A model generated the notes under the pieces. It was not told where the DNA came from, ran no database searches, and was given only the letters and a program-made list of their open reading frames with translations. 64,000 nt of DNA, from assembly GCF_030272615.1 (NCBI RefSeq), contig NC_081412.1, positions 696,948,083-697,012,082 on the forward strand. Reading direction: 5' to 3'. Below, piece by piece: positions 44,683 to 56,941 of this stretch. The position numbers and the translations under genes were made by a program. The stretch is from Cryptomeria japonica (taxonomy: Eukaryota > Streptophyta > Pinopsida > Cupressales > Cupressaceae). Each line of letters starts with the position of its first letter. Position 1 is the stretch's first letter.

Positions 44683-45630
44683 ATCAATAACAATTTATGA
44701 ATCAGATTCACATGCAATCCTTCTCCATCCAAGAGCATAACCTTTCTCAATTGCATGGATAATATCTAAGGCTTCCATAAGGTTAATAGAGTAAATCCTT
44801 TTAAATATAGAAAAGAAAAACACAACCCTACCATTTCTATTCTTGCCAACACCTCCAATTCCCACAGGGCCCAAGTTTCCCTTGGAAGGGCCATCAGTGT
44901 TAATTTTCAGAACTCCCTCTGGGGGAGGAAGCCATCTCCACCCTCTTTGAACTTTCTGCTTGGTCTTCGTCTATTTTTTTCCATTAGAAGAATCAAGCCA
45001 TAGTCCCCCAAGTTCAACCTCTTTACCACAACCATATCCACTAAAGCCACAACAACTGAGATATCACACTTAGTTGCAATAGTTTATTTATGCTTGTCAA
45101 AAATATTTTGCCACAAGAGGATACTACCAAAGCCACCTCCTGAAAGATTCTTCGATTTCTTTCTAGCCAAAGATTCCAGATAATAAAGGAGGGACCAATA
45201 GCCCACACAATTTGGAGAAAAGGTGTTTGGGTTGGAGGCCTCCTCAAGCTTTCCCAAAACTCCACTAGAGAGGTGGCATAAACATAGACATGATTCCATA
45301 ACTCCCACTAGAGATGCCAAATATCTCTTGAGTAGGGACACTGAAACAAGAGATGGGAAGCATTCTCCTTATTGTTTTTACACAAGATACAGATAGACGG
45401 GCCATGAAATCCATTTTTACTCAAATTATCCCAGGTCAAACATTTATTTTGGGCTACCATCAAGAGAAAAAAGTTACAATTAGGCCAAGAGAATTTATTC
45501 TAGACATGTTTCCACCAAACTACATTCCCTCTACCATACAGATTTCTGTCCAACTCAAGGTACCTCGAATCAATTGAGAACTTGCCTTTTGGGTTTGGAC
45601 CCCCGACCAAAACATCATTCCCCATAAGGG
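44683..45630 (-). pseudogene. LINE zinc-binding domain and RNase H N-terminal part
   Basis: Minus-strand frames give GGPNPKGKFSIDSRYLELD, then a zinc-binding segment CILCKNNKENASHLLFQCPY and WNLWLERNRRIFQE, the zf-RVT pattern of plant LINEs. After it comes WLPPPEGVLKINTDG with PSKGNLGPVGIGGV, the first RNase H active-site region (catalytic Asp in NTDG), and CESDS. Several stops and shifts are present. The piece is cut at 44683 by the Copia tandem. Confidence 0.8.
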
Positions 45631-47040
45631 TGAAATATGATGAAACAATAAAGATCCACTCAACTACTTAGAGGGGGGGGTGTGAATCAGTAGTTGAATA
45701 GTAAACTAACTTTTGTCAAAACTTAGAATCAACTCACAAAGTTTACTGGTTTAGTCACTTTAACAAATCTACAGCTACATTGATAAACCTTTCTGGTTGA
45801 CCTAATACTTCAATGATATAATGCAACAAAGCTGAAACTTAAATATCCTTTGACCAAAACCTTAAACCACTTCACTAATACCAATAATAACATATTTCAT
45901 ATCATTTCCAATCATTCAAATATATCTATGTAGATTTATCAATCATTCATATCAACCATATCAATGACACATCCACAAAATCATTCACCACTCGACACAA
46001 TGATTTTTCATGTGGAAACCCAAATGGAAAAAACCATGGTGGGCATGAATACCCACAAGTATTTTGAACTCTTCTAAAGTTTGCCCTATTAGGAGACAAG
46101 CCTTATTAGAAGCTTATACAAGTATGTTCTGTTAGGAACAAATCTAGTTAAGGACCACCTGTTTAAGGGATTGACTACAAATACCCTGTTAAAGGTAACC
46201 TTGATGGAGGATTTCAAATCCAAGTTAATGGATCACCTGGTTAGAGGATTCCAGCAACAAGCCTGTTAAAGCTTGCCCTGTTAGGGGATTTCAAACTATT
46301 GTAATGGTTAGAGAACAACAAGTACTTGATCAATCTGGAAATAGCAATTCCTTGTTGAATAAGATCTTTTACTACTCCTATATGCCTTCATGTCATTTTG
46401 CAGATGCACCTCCTAGTTTGACAACAATCAATGTCACACTTACTCAAATTTGCCAACCACTCATTCAATCAAATCATCAACCTTATAAACAAATACATTA
46501 GGTCGGCAACACAACACAAACCCTAAAAATATCATATAGATTACAAACACATTGGCTCAATCTTGACCGTTAGATTACATGAAATTGACTTTACATTCTT
46601 CTAGACATCTACAACCACTCCTGGATCGTCACACTTTAAATCCTGTAACACATTACCTATTTTTCACTTCATACTATGCATTTGAGCATTCCCAAGATAA
46701 ATGATTATCTTTATGTGCCAAAACCATTTTGAAACTCATCACATGCATCATGCTTATGTGGATTCTTCATCACCGATCATCATTCAGTCATAGATCATCA
46801 CAATCAATCTCCAAGCTTCATCGGTTAGGGTTCTGCTTCTCAATTGGATAGGGTTAGTAGTTGATCTTCACTAATTCAATATCGGTTGCTTTACTCCTTC
46901 ATTACCGATCGCTATTAAATAGAAAAAGATTATTCATTGTAGTAGTATAAAACCCTAAAGATCCTTCCTACTTCAGTCTACACACTGAGATCCACTTAAC
47001 CAAAATCAATTTAGTTGAGAGTAGATTACCTTACCAAAGA
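45631..47040 (-). repeat. Solo LTR of a Copia-like element inside the LINE
   Basis: The minus strand is diverged but alignable to the Copia LTRs. Plus-strand GTGGAAACCCAAATGGAAAAAACCA (46024 area) is the reverse complement of their GGTTTTTCCCAATTTGGGTTTCCA block, and AACTCTTCTAAAG and GGATTTCAAATCC also match. It begins TGAAATATGATG with a G-run at about 45672. There is no coding body, so it is a solo LTR. The right boundary (near 47033-47040) is approximate, I find no clear target duplication, and about 30 LINE residues appear to be missing at the junction. Confidence 0.65.
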
Positions 47041-47570
47041 AATTGATGCGACAATACATTGCCTACAAAAGAATCACCCTACTAGCAGAATAGAGACATC
47101 GAAAATTCCAATGGCTAACCCTCTTAGGAAACTTATCCAGGATATATTTCTAAATTTCCCTATGTTGAGATCCCAAACCAAGAGGAATCCCTAGATAAAC
47201 CAAAGGGAGTGTTCCAATCTGAAGTCTTAGGCTACAAGCAATCATACTTTGGATAAGATGAGGAGTATTAAAAAATAAAATGAAAGACTTAGCCTCATTA
47301 ATCCTTTGACCCAAAGCAACCAAATAAATTTTTAGAGATTTCTTTAAATTAGTCGCTTCATTAATTCTAGCCACACCCATCAAAGCAGTTTCATCCACAA
47401 AGTAGAGATGCGGGGAAGGAGGCAACTCATTACTCCATCTCCAACCCGGAATCAAACCTTGTTGGACTTGGAACTTAATGAACCTTCCCAACCCTTCAGC
47501 TAAAATGATAAACAAATATGGAGACAGTGGGTCTCCATGTCGAAGGCCCCTAGAAGCACTGGATAATGCA
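47041..47570 (-). pseudogene. LINE reverse transcriptase, C-terminal half
   Basis: The minus strand reads SRGLRHGDPLSPYLFIILAE (frame changes once near 47515), then LYFVDETALMG. The latter replaces the catalytic FADDTLLFG form, so the second Asp is Glu. LGQRINEAKSFILFF, LPLVYLGIPLG, and W-NFRCLYSASRVIL follow. This is the fixed order of L1-type RT. The upstream endonuclease and fingers are lost beyond 47570, where the CACTA terminus starts. Confidence 0.85.
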
Positions 47571-48087
47571 CACTAGTACATTTGTAGCAGTTTTCTGATG
47601 AGCATTCTGACATGTCGAAGGCCCCATGTCTGTCAGAATTCTGACATGTTAAAATTTCACGTCGGAGTTCAGACAAAAAACCGACGAACATTTCCGATCG
47701 GCTATGGGATTTCTTTTGCTTTGTCGGATTAGTTTTTTTTTTCAAAGTATACCCTGTGTTTGTCAGAATTCAGACGTGTTGAAATTTCTCATCCGCATCC
47801 CGACAAACATGGATTTTACCTATTGATTGGCATATGCTGGTCTGATGATTTTCACAACCTCTTGATTTCTTCTTAAGTTCATCAGGATAGCATAAGTCAA
47901 TGACCTCTCTTCCTGTTGATCGGTGCGAGTTATCCTGCTAGTCTCATCGGGCATCGGGATAGCTTAAAATGTGTTTAGATGATGGGCATAATATCCCCGA
48001 TGTCTTTTCCCTCGGCATAGCTCCTCCTGATATGTTATGCCTCCTCAATATAATCTTTGACCCTTTATCATTGTAACCTTTGTCGAT
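47571..48087. mobile_element. CACTA-type transposon left terminus with subterminal repeats
   Basis: CACTAGTACATTTG begins right after LINE sequence. Subterminal motifs TGTCAGAATTCTGACA (47631-47646), GTCGGAGTTCAGAC and TGTCAGAATTCAGAC (47760 area) match those at 10590-11049. From 47850 a second motif type with CATCGGGATAGC-like words follows and seems to continue after 56941 (CCGGCGGGATAAG). The element extends rightward, its body is interrupted by the chromovirus at 48088, and its right terminus is not found. Confidence 0.65.
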
Positions 48088-49746
48088 TGATGGGGTTTAC
48101 CTAGTTTGCACAACACTTCACCTAGCCGATGTTGCTCAAGTGCACCAACTAACCAGGCCTAGTTGATCTCTAGACCTTCAATTCCTTCTCAATATTTTCT
48201 AGGTCTTGATTCTTGATCTCTCTAAGGTGTTTTCTTCAAGGTTTTTGGCTAGGAACCCTACCAATTCACAGTGCTTCCCATGTACTCAATTATGGCTTCT
48301 TGGCTTCAAGTTGTCAAAATGACCTCCCACCATTGTGAGATGATGTAGAGGTGTGGAGGTGTCTTAATTCATGTTTTGGATGCATTTAGGGTTCATTTGA
48401 GGTTTTCCATCAATAGGTTTCTTACCAATTCCAAAATCTTGCCTAGAAAAGGGCTACAAGGAATTAGCCCAATTAGGCCTCCTAAAACCGGTTTCTTAGG
48501 GATTGAGTGAAAACAGTCCAAAATACCCCCAAAAAATCTTGGATTTCATTCAATGATTCACCTAACCTCAATATTATTTTGTGTTTTTAGCTTATTGTTC
48601 CACCATTCAATGTGCTAACCCCAAAATGAGGGTTTTGGAGGGTTTCTAGGCCTTCCACGTGGCAGTGACAAGTCAAGTTGGGGTTTGTGCATTAAATGAC
48701 CTCTTCAAAGCTCCTAATTGGATTGGAAACTCTACCCCAACTCCTTGGACCCCTTATAAAACTTAGGAAGTGATTAGACATCCATGCCTACACTTGGCAC
48801 TTCATTTTCACCTTATTTCCTCTAGTCGGGTTGCTCCTGGACTCACCTAGAATAAGGTGATAGTCATATCAAAGCTCTTCTCCAGCATTTTCACCTACAT
48901 ATGTACACTATACAAATTTTTTCCCATCATGTACCAAAAATTTGTGATGGCAGCACATGTGGAACTCATGGGGCAACCATAATTACAAGAAAACTGCTAT
49001 AGACAAGCCAAAACTGGCTGCTTGCAAACTAAAGCAAGAAAACACTAATGAACAGTATCTATAAAGATCTAAATTGAACCAAAAACACAAAAAAACACAA
49101 GAGAAACTCAATACATTTTTGGATCAATGGATTCAATCCATCTTTGAATACAAAATGATTAAAATCAAGCCAAATCGCTGCCCACTAATCTGAAAATGAG
49201 TAGTTTCAGATTGTTAAGCTTGCAAAACACATTCACCAACCTTGGTAACTATGAAAGAGAGGGTTATTATAGCTTTCCCACTTGTGGAGTCATCCTAGGG
49301 CATTGAAAAATCCCTAACTCTATCGCTAACCATTTCACGACAAAAGTTGTCATGACAACTTTTTGCAACTTTGTAATTTTTGCACTTTTGGTCTTTCCAA
49401 CCTATAAGACCTATTCCAAGTCATCACATATGAATTTTAAAACTTTCCTAATACTAATTTAACCCTCCCTAATAACTATACTTTCCTAATGCTAATTTAA
49501 CCCTCCCTAATTCGTGTACCAAGTTTTGACACTTTTGACCATCAAAAAGGTCAATTACCTACTCAAACTTGCTATTTACATAAAAATGCATACCTAAGAA
49601 GTATGAACACAACCTAGGCCTACATTGACTCAAAAATATAACTCTTGGGCCCTCCTAGAGTCCTTATTCACCACTGACTTGGCTAGGGTTAGTATAAGCC
49701 AAAATTGAAAAACTAAACAATCTAAATCCTAGGTGCTCCTGCACCA
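48088..49746 (-). repeat. 3' LTR of the chromovirus
   Basis: The plus strand runs from TGATGGGGTTTACC to CTCCTGCACCA. It aligns over its length with 54368-56936 minus the insertion there. A TATA-like TTTATAAG is on the minus strand near 48754-48761. The minus-strand PPT TTTGGGAGAA lies just beyond it (49747-49756). Confidence 0.88.
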
Positions 49747-49799
49747 TTCTCCCAAACAAAAGAAGATCATGTCACCTTCTTAGGAATCAGATTTTGACC

Positions 49800-49925
49800 A
49801 ATTCCAAGCTTCTTAAACTCTGTCTCCATCACCCATGTATCTTTAGCATCATCCATACCCTTCCATTTGTTTAGGTGCTCTCAATAGGCTTGATGCCTTG
49901 TCTTCTTGGCGATCCTTGAACTCAA
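49800..49925 (-). pseudogene. Chromodomain-like C-terminus of the chromovirus integrase
   Basis: The minus strand reads VLSSRIAKKTRHQAY, then HLNKWKGMDDAKDTWVMET, which fits the chromodomain pattern with the KWKG and TW residues kept. It follows the integrase after about 250 bp of linker containing VFNIADLVPYKGP. Confidence 0.65.
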
Positions 49926-50116
49926 CACCTTCTCGGCCTTTGGATTTGGTTTGGCTGGTAGCTAAAGGTTGTTCACATCATCTGAAACCTCTGAGTGACT
50001 ACAATCTAAACCTTGAACTGGTCCCTTGTATGGAACTAAATCTGCTATATTGAAAACCGGTGACAATCCTATGTCACTAGGTAGATCCACCTTGTATGCA
50101 TTTTCTCCATACTTGG

Positions 50117-51207
50117 CTAGAATGGCACATGGCCTATCCTTCTCATTTGCAACTTGTTTGGCACTCCTTTTTGTAGCCTTTCTTTGTTTAAGTGCACCAT
50201 AAAAATATCCCCAACTTGAAATTTTAGGTTCTTCCTCTTTTCATCAACTTTTTGTTTGAGTTTGCTTGTTTTCTCCATCAATGCTTGTTTAACTGATTCA
50301 TGGACTTCCTTCATTGATTGAGCAAAGTCCTCTGCATATCCACTTCTTTTTGCTGCACTTCCTAAGTCTCTCAACTCCAAAATTCCTCTTGGGTGCACAC
50401 CATAGACCACTTCAAAAGGGCTCTTGCCGGTAGTCCTATTTATGGTGTCATTATATGCATACTCACCTTGTGAGAGTACTTGATCCCATGTTTGACCGTA
50501 TTCCTTAGTAAGGCACCTATTTGAGGATGGTAGGCTGATCCAAAAGAGAGGTTGGTGCCAAGATTTTTCCAAAGTGTCTTCCAAAAGTGACTCATGAACT
50601 TTGAGTCCCTATCTGAAACAATGCTCATAGGTAAACCCTGTATCCTCACTACCTCTTTGAAGAACAATTAAGCAATTTGGCATGCATCATGAGTAGTCCT
50701 GCAAGGCACAAAGTGAGCCATTTTGCTAAATTTGTCCACAATGAGATAAATGTTGTCATGTCCCTGCTTTGTCCTTGGTAAACCTACTACAAAATCCATG
50801 CTAGTGCATTCCCAATGTCTATTTGGTATGGGAAGAGGTTGGTATAAACTGGCATTTGTAGAAGTACCCTTGGCCTTTTAGAAAACTATGCAAGTCTCCA
50901 CATATCTCTTCACATCTTGATTCATCCTTGGGCAATAATAGTATCTTTGAGCCAAATCTTGAGACTTATTGACTCCAAAATGTCCACTAAGGCTGCCATT
51001 ATGGTTCTCTTGAATAAGGGTTTCTCTCATTGAGCCTCTAGGCACACAAAGTTGCCCACCTTTGAACAATATTTCATTTTGCAAAGTAAAATCAGAATAC
51101 TCACTATGGAAGTGATTTTGGTACTCCTTACAAACCTTGTAGGCATTTGATAAGTCTTCATCCTCTGGGTACAAGTCTCTAATACTGTCCACACCTATGC
51201 TTCTCAA
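50117..51207 (-). pseudogene. Chromovirus integrase
   Basis: Minus strand: the zinc-binding region has GHFGVNKSQDLAQRYYYCPRM (51207-50878 piece). The core has [18 protein letters not shown], then SAYHPQ and ILELRDLGS near the GPY-like end. Two stops or shifts split it (about 50670-50880 and 50440-50580). It inserts the cDNA into chromatin in functional relatives. Confidence 0.82.
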
Positions 51208-51432
51208 TTAGATTTCTTGGACTCTCAAAAGTCTTCTACTCAATGCATCAGCTACCTAGTTTAACTACCCTTTCTTGTGCTTAATGGTGAATGTATAGGC
51301 CTGCATATACTCCACCCATTTCATGTTTTTATGACTGATTTTATCTTGTGATTTTAGGAAACTCAATGCTTGGTTATCTGTATAGACCACAAATTCTTTA
51401 GGGAGGAGATAGTGTCTCCACTTCCTCAATGC

Positions 51433-52577
51433 CTATACTAAGGCATACAACTCAAGATCATAAGAGGAGTACTTCCTCTTGGCATCACTTAGCTTCTCAC
51501 TATGGAAAGCTACTAGTCTTTTTTCTTGGCTTAGGATAGCACCTACTACAACATTTCTTGCATCACATTCTACAATGAAAAGTTTCTCAAAACTAGGCAA
51601 CACTAGCATCGATTGGGTAGCTATCTTCTCCTTCAAGGTTTCAAAACCTTTGTTTGCTTCTTCATCCCATTGAAACTTTTCTTTTTCTCCACCTCTAATG
51701 GTGTCTAACATGGGTGCACATATAGCATTGAATTGCCTAATGAATTTTTTGTAGTACTGAGCTAGTCCATGGAAGCTTCTCACCTTTGTTGTTGTCTTAG
51801 GAGTAGGCCAATCTACGATGGCTTCAACCTTGCTTGGATCCATCTTGAGGTTTCCTTGAGACAACACAAACCCAACGTAAACCAACTCCTTCTTAATAAA
51901 CTCACACTTATCCAAGTTCATGGTTAGCTTTTCATCGTACAATCTTTGTAATACATCTTGCAAATAATTAACGTGATGCCCTATCTTTACTGAAAATGAG
52001 AATATCATCTAGATATACCACCACCAATTTACCTATGAAGTCTTTCATCACCTCATTCATGAGTCTCATGAAGGTTCTTGGAACATTGGATAAGCCAAAT
52101 GGCATTACAAGCCACTCATAAAGACCCTCAGTAGTCTTAAATGTAGTTTTCCATTCATCACCCTCCTTAAACCTAATTTGATGATAGCCACTCTTAAGGT
52201 CAATCTTGGTAAAGTACTTGGCTTCTGGTAAACAATCCATTAGGTCTTCTATTCTAGGAATAGGGAACCTATATCTGATGGTGATCCTATTTATGGCTCT
52301 AGAATCAATACACAATCTCCAATTACCACATTTTTTTGGTGCTAACACAATAGGGACAGCACAAGGGCTAATACTTTTCCTAATTAGGTCTTGGTCTAAG
52401 TAAGAGCTCTTGGATTTGCCTGGCAATTTCAACGTTTTGTTGAGGATTCATTTTATAAGCTTCCTTATTAGGCAAGGATGCTCCGGGAATGAAGTCTATT
52501 TGATGGCTTATGGTTCTTTTAGGAGGTAAGGTGGCTAGTTGTCCTTCACTTACTATGCCTTTGAATTTCTTCAACAA
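51433..52577 (-). pseudogene. Chromovirus reverse transcriptase and RNase H
   Basis: RT motifs in order are [54 protein letters not shown], and the catalytic [13 protein letters not shown] frameshift near 51970-52008 is followed by the thumb and connection segment CEFIKKELVYVGFVLSQG and RNase H with IVECDARNVVVGAILSQE and AKRKYSSYDLELYALV. Most catalytic residues are preserved, so decay is moderate. Confidence 0.87.
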
Positions 52578-52689
52578 ATCTTACTGCTCTTTCTTGTCTT
52601 CTTCTTTGGGCTTCATCATAAGTGCAAACCCTATACCTTCACCTTCCTCAAGTGTCTTTAAGAACTGTTTTTCACTCACCAAAAGAACA

Positions 52690-53142
52690 TTAGGACCTAC
52701 TGCCCTCTTCAAGGATAGACTGAATCTTGAATCTGACTCCACCTTTCTTGAATAAGTATGCATTATTGGCTCCATCATGGATAGCTTGTCTATCAAATTG
52801 CCATGGTCTTCCTAATAGAAGATGACATGCATCCATGGGTAGGACATCACATAACACCTTGTCCTTATACCTTCCAATGGTAAAATCCACCCATGCTTGC
52901 TCATTGACTAGGACATGTTGGCCTTTGTTCAACCAAGTGACTCAATAGGGATTGTTGTGAGGTATCCTTTGCAATTTTAGCTTGCTCATTGCCTCTTCTG
53001 ACACAATGTTGTCTGTAGACCCTAAATCAATGATCACTTTGCACACTTTGTCCATAATCTTGTATTTGATCCTAAATAAGGACCTTCTTTGGCTTGGCTC
53101 TTCTCTGACCGGTTCTTTGATCAATATTCTCCTTATCATCAA
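52690..53142 (-). pseudogene. Chromovirus aspartic protease
   Basis: The minus strand has VIIDLGSTDNIVSEEAMSKL, where DLGS replaces the normal DSGS. A stop follows, and the distal part has CHLLLGRPWQFDRQA, the usual LLGRPW motif. Confidence 0.78.
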
Positions 53143-54230
53143 GTTGTCACCTACCTCTGAATCTAAGGCAACCTCTTAAGTCTTTCTTCTTGAAGACTCT
53201 TCTTGAAGATAGCTCACTCTTCTTTCACCACCATGTGTTGATGATCCCTTCTCTGGACACCTATATGCTGGATGACCAAGTTGGTTACAATGGTAACACT
53301 TCATTGTTTCAAAGTATGAGGAACCTCTACCTTAGCCGCTAGATATTCCTCTGAAACCACTATTGAATCCCCTTCCTCTAATGAATCCTCCTTTACTACT
53401 GCCACTATCTTGTTGCTCAGTGAGTTTAGACTTTCCTTGAGTTCTTTGTTTAGAACTTCTTCCTCCAAAGCCTCCTCTATGGCCTCTATTGTATTTTCCT
53501 CTACCCCTGCCCCTATTGTTGCTTGAGTCATGTCTTCTTTTCAGTTTTTCCTCCACCTTAAGGGCAAGTTGATAGGTTTGATGGACTATTTTTGGGCTCA
53601 TTAAACTGATTTTTCTTGGATGTTTTACTGTAGACCATTTAGGTACCTAGTAACCTTGAGACTCTCTTCTTCCACCGCATGAGATCTAAGGATAATTTTT
53701 TGAAACTCCTCTATATAGCTACTGATATCAAGATCTTTTTATCTTAATTTTTGCCTCTTCCTATGAATTTTTGCTTCATAGTCATCAAGGAGATAGACTT
53801 CTTTGATTTTGACTAACATCCCTTTCCAAGAAGAGATGGGTGCTTTGCCCATTTTCTTCCTTTCATCTTGCACAAATTTACACCATGTGAGAGTAGCTCC
53901 TCTGATCCTTGACTTGGCTACCTTGACTCTCTAGGCTTCAGTTATGCCTTCACATTCAAAATGGTTCCCCATGCCTTCTATCCACTCTAGGACCACTTTT
54001 GCCTCCATCTTACTAGTGAACAATAACGATCCTTTCAATGATTTTCCACTCAAGGCCTTCAATGCCTTCAAAAAAGGTTCTTGCTCTAGGATAGGATTAG
54101 GTTCAAGTATCTTGTCTATCTCTACCAATTCTTTACCCTTCCCTTCTACTCCTTCCACTTTTACCAACACTTCATCTGCCTTGGTTTCTACCTCTCCAAG
54201 CTTGCTCTCCAATTCTAGAAACTTCTCCTT
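53143..54230 (-). pseudogene. Chromovirus gag
   Basis: The best open part (54212-53931) has a charged N-terminus. The gag core continues through stops (TLTWCKFVQDE, KIKEVYLLDDYEAKIHRK). A Gly/Arg-rich stretch with RGRGRGKYNRGHRGGFGG is followed by an intact CCHC knuckle CYHCNQLGHPAYRC (about 53255-53300), which binds nucleic acid. Confidence 0.8.
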
Positions 54231-54351
54231 CTAGATTCTATTCTATTCCTCCTGATCATCCACTTTCTTTGCCAAATTTGAATTATTCACCATGTTTTTA
54301 TCTCCTAAAGATTCCATTAAGGACATCTACTCACCTAGCCCAAATCTTATA

Positions 54352-54364
54352 GGCTCTGATACCA
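54352..54364 (-). other. Primer-binding site of the chromovirus (initiator Met tRNA)
   Basis: The minus strand reads TGGTATCAGAGCC, three bases inside the LTR end at 54368. Confidence 0.88.
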
Positions 54365-54367
54365 ATT

Positions 54368-56936
54368 TGATGGGGTTTACCTAGTTTGCTCAACACTTCA
54401 CCTAGCTGGTGTTGCTCAAGTGCACCAACTCACCAAGCCTAGTTTCTCTCTAGACCTTCAAGTCCTTCTCAATATCTTCTAGGGCTTGACTCTTGATCTC
54501 TCTAAGGTGTTTTCTTCAAGTGTTTTGGCTAGGAACCCTACCAATTCACAGTGCTTCCCATGTACTCAATTATGGCTTCTTGGCTTCAAGTTGTCAAAAT
54601 GACCTCCTACCATTGTGAGATGATGCAGAGGTGTGGAAGTGTCTTCATTCATGTTTTGGATGCATTTAGGGTCCATTTGAGGTTTTCCATCAATAGGTTT
54701 CTTACCGATTTCAAAATCTTGCCTAGAAAAGGGCTACAAGGAATACCCAATTAGGCCTCCTAGAATCGGTTTCTTAGGGCTTGAGTGAAAATGGTCCAAA
54801 AGACCCCCAAACAATCTTGGATTTTCTTCAATTTTTCACCTAACCTCAATATGTTATTTTGATTTTAGCTTCTTGTTCCACCATTCAATGTGCTAACCCC
54901 AAAATGAGAGTTTTGGAGGGTTTCTAGGCCTTCTAGGTGGCAGTTGTCTCACAAGAAAATGGTTAGTGCATGATTGATATCCAATAAACCTAAAAACCAT
55001 TTAAATGAGATATCAAGAAAGATTGAATAAGAAAATCATGAAAACAATACAAAGAATACTCATGAAGCTCCCATTGCAAGTAGCTCTTCCTTGTCCTCCT
55101 TGCCTCCATGAACTTTGCTACCTCCAAAGTTTGACTAATGGAGAGTTGGAGACATGGGGTGAATGTGGATTGCTCTCCTTGTGCTCAACAAGATAAGTGG
55201 ATTGATATTTGGATTATGATAGATAGATGACAATTTGAATTAGAATAAAATGAGAGGAGAATAAAGCAGCATGACAATGCATGAGAAGTGGATCTGATTT
55301 GTGAGGAGGATTGGCTCCAATTTATAGATGGGAGAAGGCCAATGGAGGGCCAAGATTGATTTGATTATGAAGGGTTGAGATTGATTTTATATAGAAGGCA
55401 TGGATCAATAGTGCCTTGGGAAAATAAACAGGAATATAAAATTCCTTTGGAAAAGGGGGGAGAAATTTGAATTTCAAACTTGAGGAATTAAAAATTCCAA
55501 AATAAGGATGCATTGAGAGATTCAAAGAAATTTTAATTTATTTGAGAGACTCAATGTTGATGTGACATGAGTGGGAATTAAAAATTGGAGAATAATGATA
55601 AGCAGGATTAATTAGGATAAGTGGGATTAGGTGATTTGTAGGAATCACATGACTAGGTTAATTAATTAGAATTAATTAACTGGCTGGGTTTAGAGGAACT
55701 AATTATTGAGAGGACTTTAGAAGAACAGGGGAATAATTAATTTATTTGATAAATTAATTATTGGACTATAGTGACAAGATTAATTAAATTAGATTTAATT
55801 GATTCTGAGAGGAATAAGGATAACACAATTAAGTTAATTAATTATGTTGATAGGCTTAAATTAATTAAATATTAATTTTAGGTGTCTATAGCAGTGACAA
55901 GTCAAGTTGGGGTTTGTGCATTAAATGACCTCTTCAAAGATCCTCCTTGTATTGGAAACTCCTCCCCAACTCCTTGGACCCCTTATAAAACTTAGGAAGT
56001 GATTAGACATCCACCCTTGCACTTGGCACTTCATTTTCACCTTATTTCCTTTAGCCGGGTTACTCCCAGACTCACCTAGAATAAGGTGACAGTCATATCA
56101 AAGCTCTTCTCCAGCACTTGCACCTGAATATATACACTATAAAAATGGTTTCCCATCATGTCCCAACAAGTCATGATGGAAGCACGTGTGGAACTCATGG
56201 GGCAACCATATTTACAAGAAAACTGCTATATACAAGCCAAAATTGGCTGCTTGCAAACTAAAGCAAGAAAACACTAATGAACAGTATCTAAAAAGCTCTA
56301 AATTGAACCAACAACACAAAAACACACAAGAAAAACTCAATGCATTGCTGGATCAATGGATTCAATCCATCTTTGAATACAAAATGAGTAAAATCAAGCC
56401 AAAACGCTACCAACTAGTATGAAAATGAGTAGTTTCATATTGCTAAGCTTACAAACTACATTCACCAACCTTGGTAACCATGCAAGAGAGGTTTTTATAT
56501 CTTTCCCATGTGTGGAGTCATCCTAGGGAATTGAACAATACCTAACTCCATCGCTAACCATTTTAGGACAAAAGTTGTCATGACAACTTTTTGCAACTTT
56601 GCAATTTTTGCACTTTTGGTCTTTCCAACCATTAAGACCTGTTCCAAGTCATCACAAATGACTTTTAAAACTTTCATAATGCTAATTTGACACTCCCTAA
56701 TTCTTGTACCAATTTTTGACACTTTTGACCATCAAAAAGGTCAATTACCTACTCAAACTCACTATTTACACAAAAATGCAAACCTAAGAAATATGAACAC
56801 AACCTAGGCCTACATTGACTCAAAACTCTAACTCTTGGACCGTCCTGGACTCCTTATTCCCCACTGACTTGGATAAGGTCAATACAAGACAAAATTGAAA
56901 AACTAAACAATCTAAGTCCTAGGTGCTCCTGCACCA
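54368..56936 (-). repeat. 5' LTR of the chromovirus, carrying a 946-bp insertion
   Basis: It aligns with 48088-49746 before 54940 and after 55891, differing by scattered substitutions and short indels. The insertion at 54945-55890 accounts for the extra length. The right end CTCCTGCACCA is followed by CCGAT. Confidence 0.88.
54945..55890 (-). repeat. Solo LTR (Gypsy type) inserted in the chromovirus LTR
   Basis: The 946-bp insertion runs TGTCTCACAAG to TAGGTGTCTATA, with a perfect 5-bp duplication GCAGT at 54940-54944 and 55891-55895. Its layout resembles the Tat LTRs at 6067 and 57906: CTCCTTGCCTCC-like region, a TTTATAG promoter region near 55320 (TATA on the minus strand), GGTTGAGATTGA and a TTAATTAA-rich end with GTGTCTATA. 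No coding body, so it is a solo LTR. Confidence 0.8.
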
Positions 56937-56941
56937 CCGAT

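Larger units (their letters stand above)
30455..47570 (-). mobile_element. L1-type LINE with C-terminal RNase H, in three pieces
   Basis: Minus-strand order is the RT C-terminal half (47570-47041), zinc-binding domain and RNase H start (45630-44683), then RNase H end and 3' region (30849-30455). The A-rich end CAAAAAAAGAAAGAAAGA on the minus strand (about 30460-30480) is the probable tail. The gaps are a solo LTR (45631-47040) and the Copia tandem (30855-44677). The 5' side ends at 47570 against a CACTA terminus. RNase H after a zinc-binding domain is typical of one group of plant L1 elements. Confidence 0.82.
48088..56936 (-). mobile_element. Ty3/Gypsy chromovirus, complete length, degenerate
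   Basis: It has LTRs 48088-49746 and 54368-56936 (the latter enlarged by a 946-bp insertion), an initiator-Met PBS, and gag-PR-RT-RH-INT with a C-terminal chromodomain-like segment, all on the minus strand. The target duplication is TCGAT at 48083-48087 and CCGAT at 56937-56941 (one transition). Stops and shifts are scattered throughout. Confidence 0.88.
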
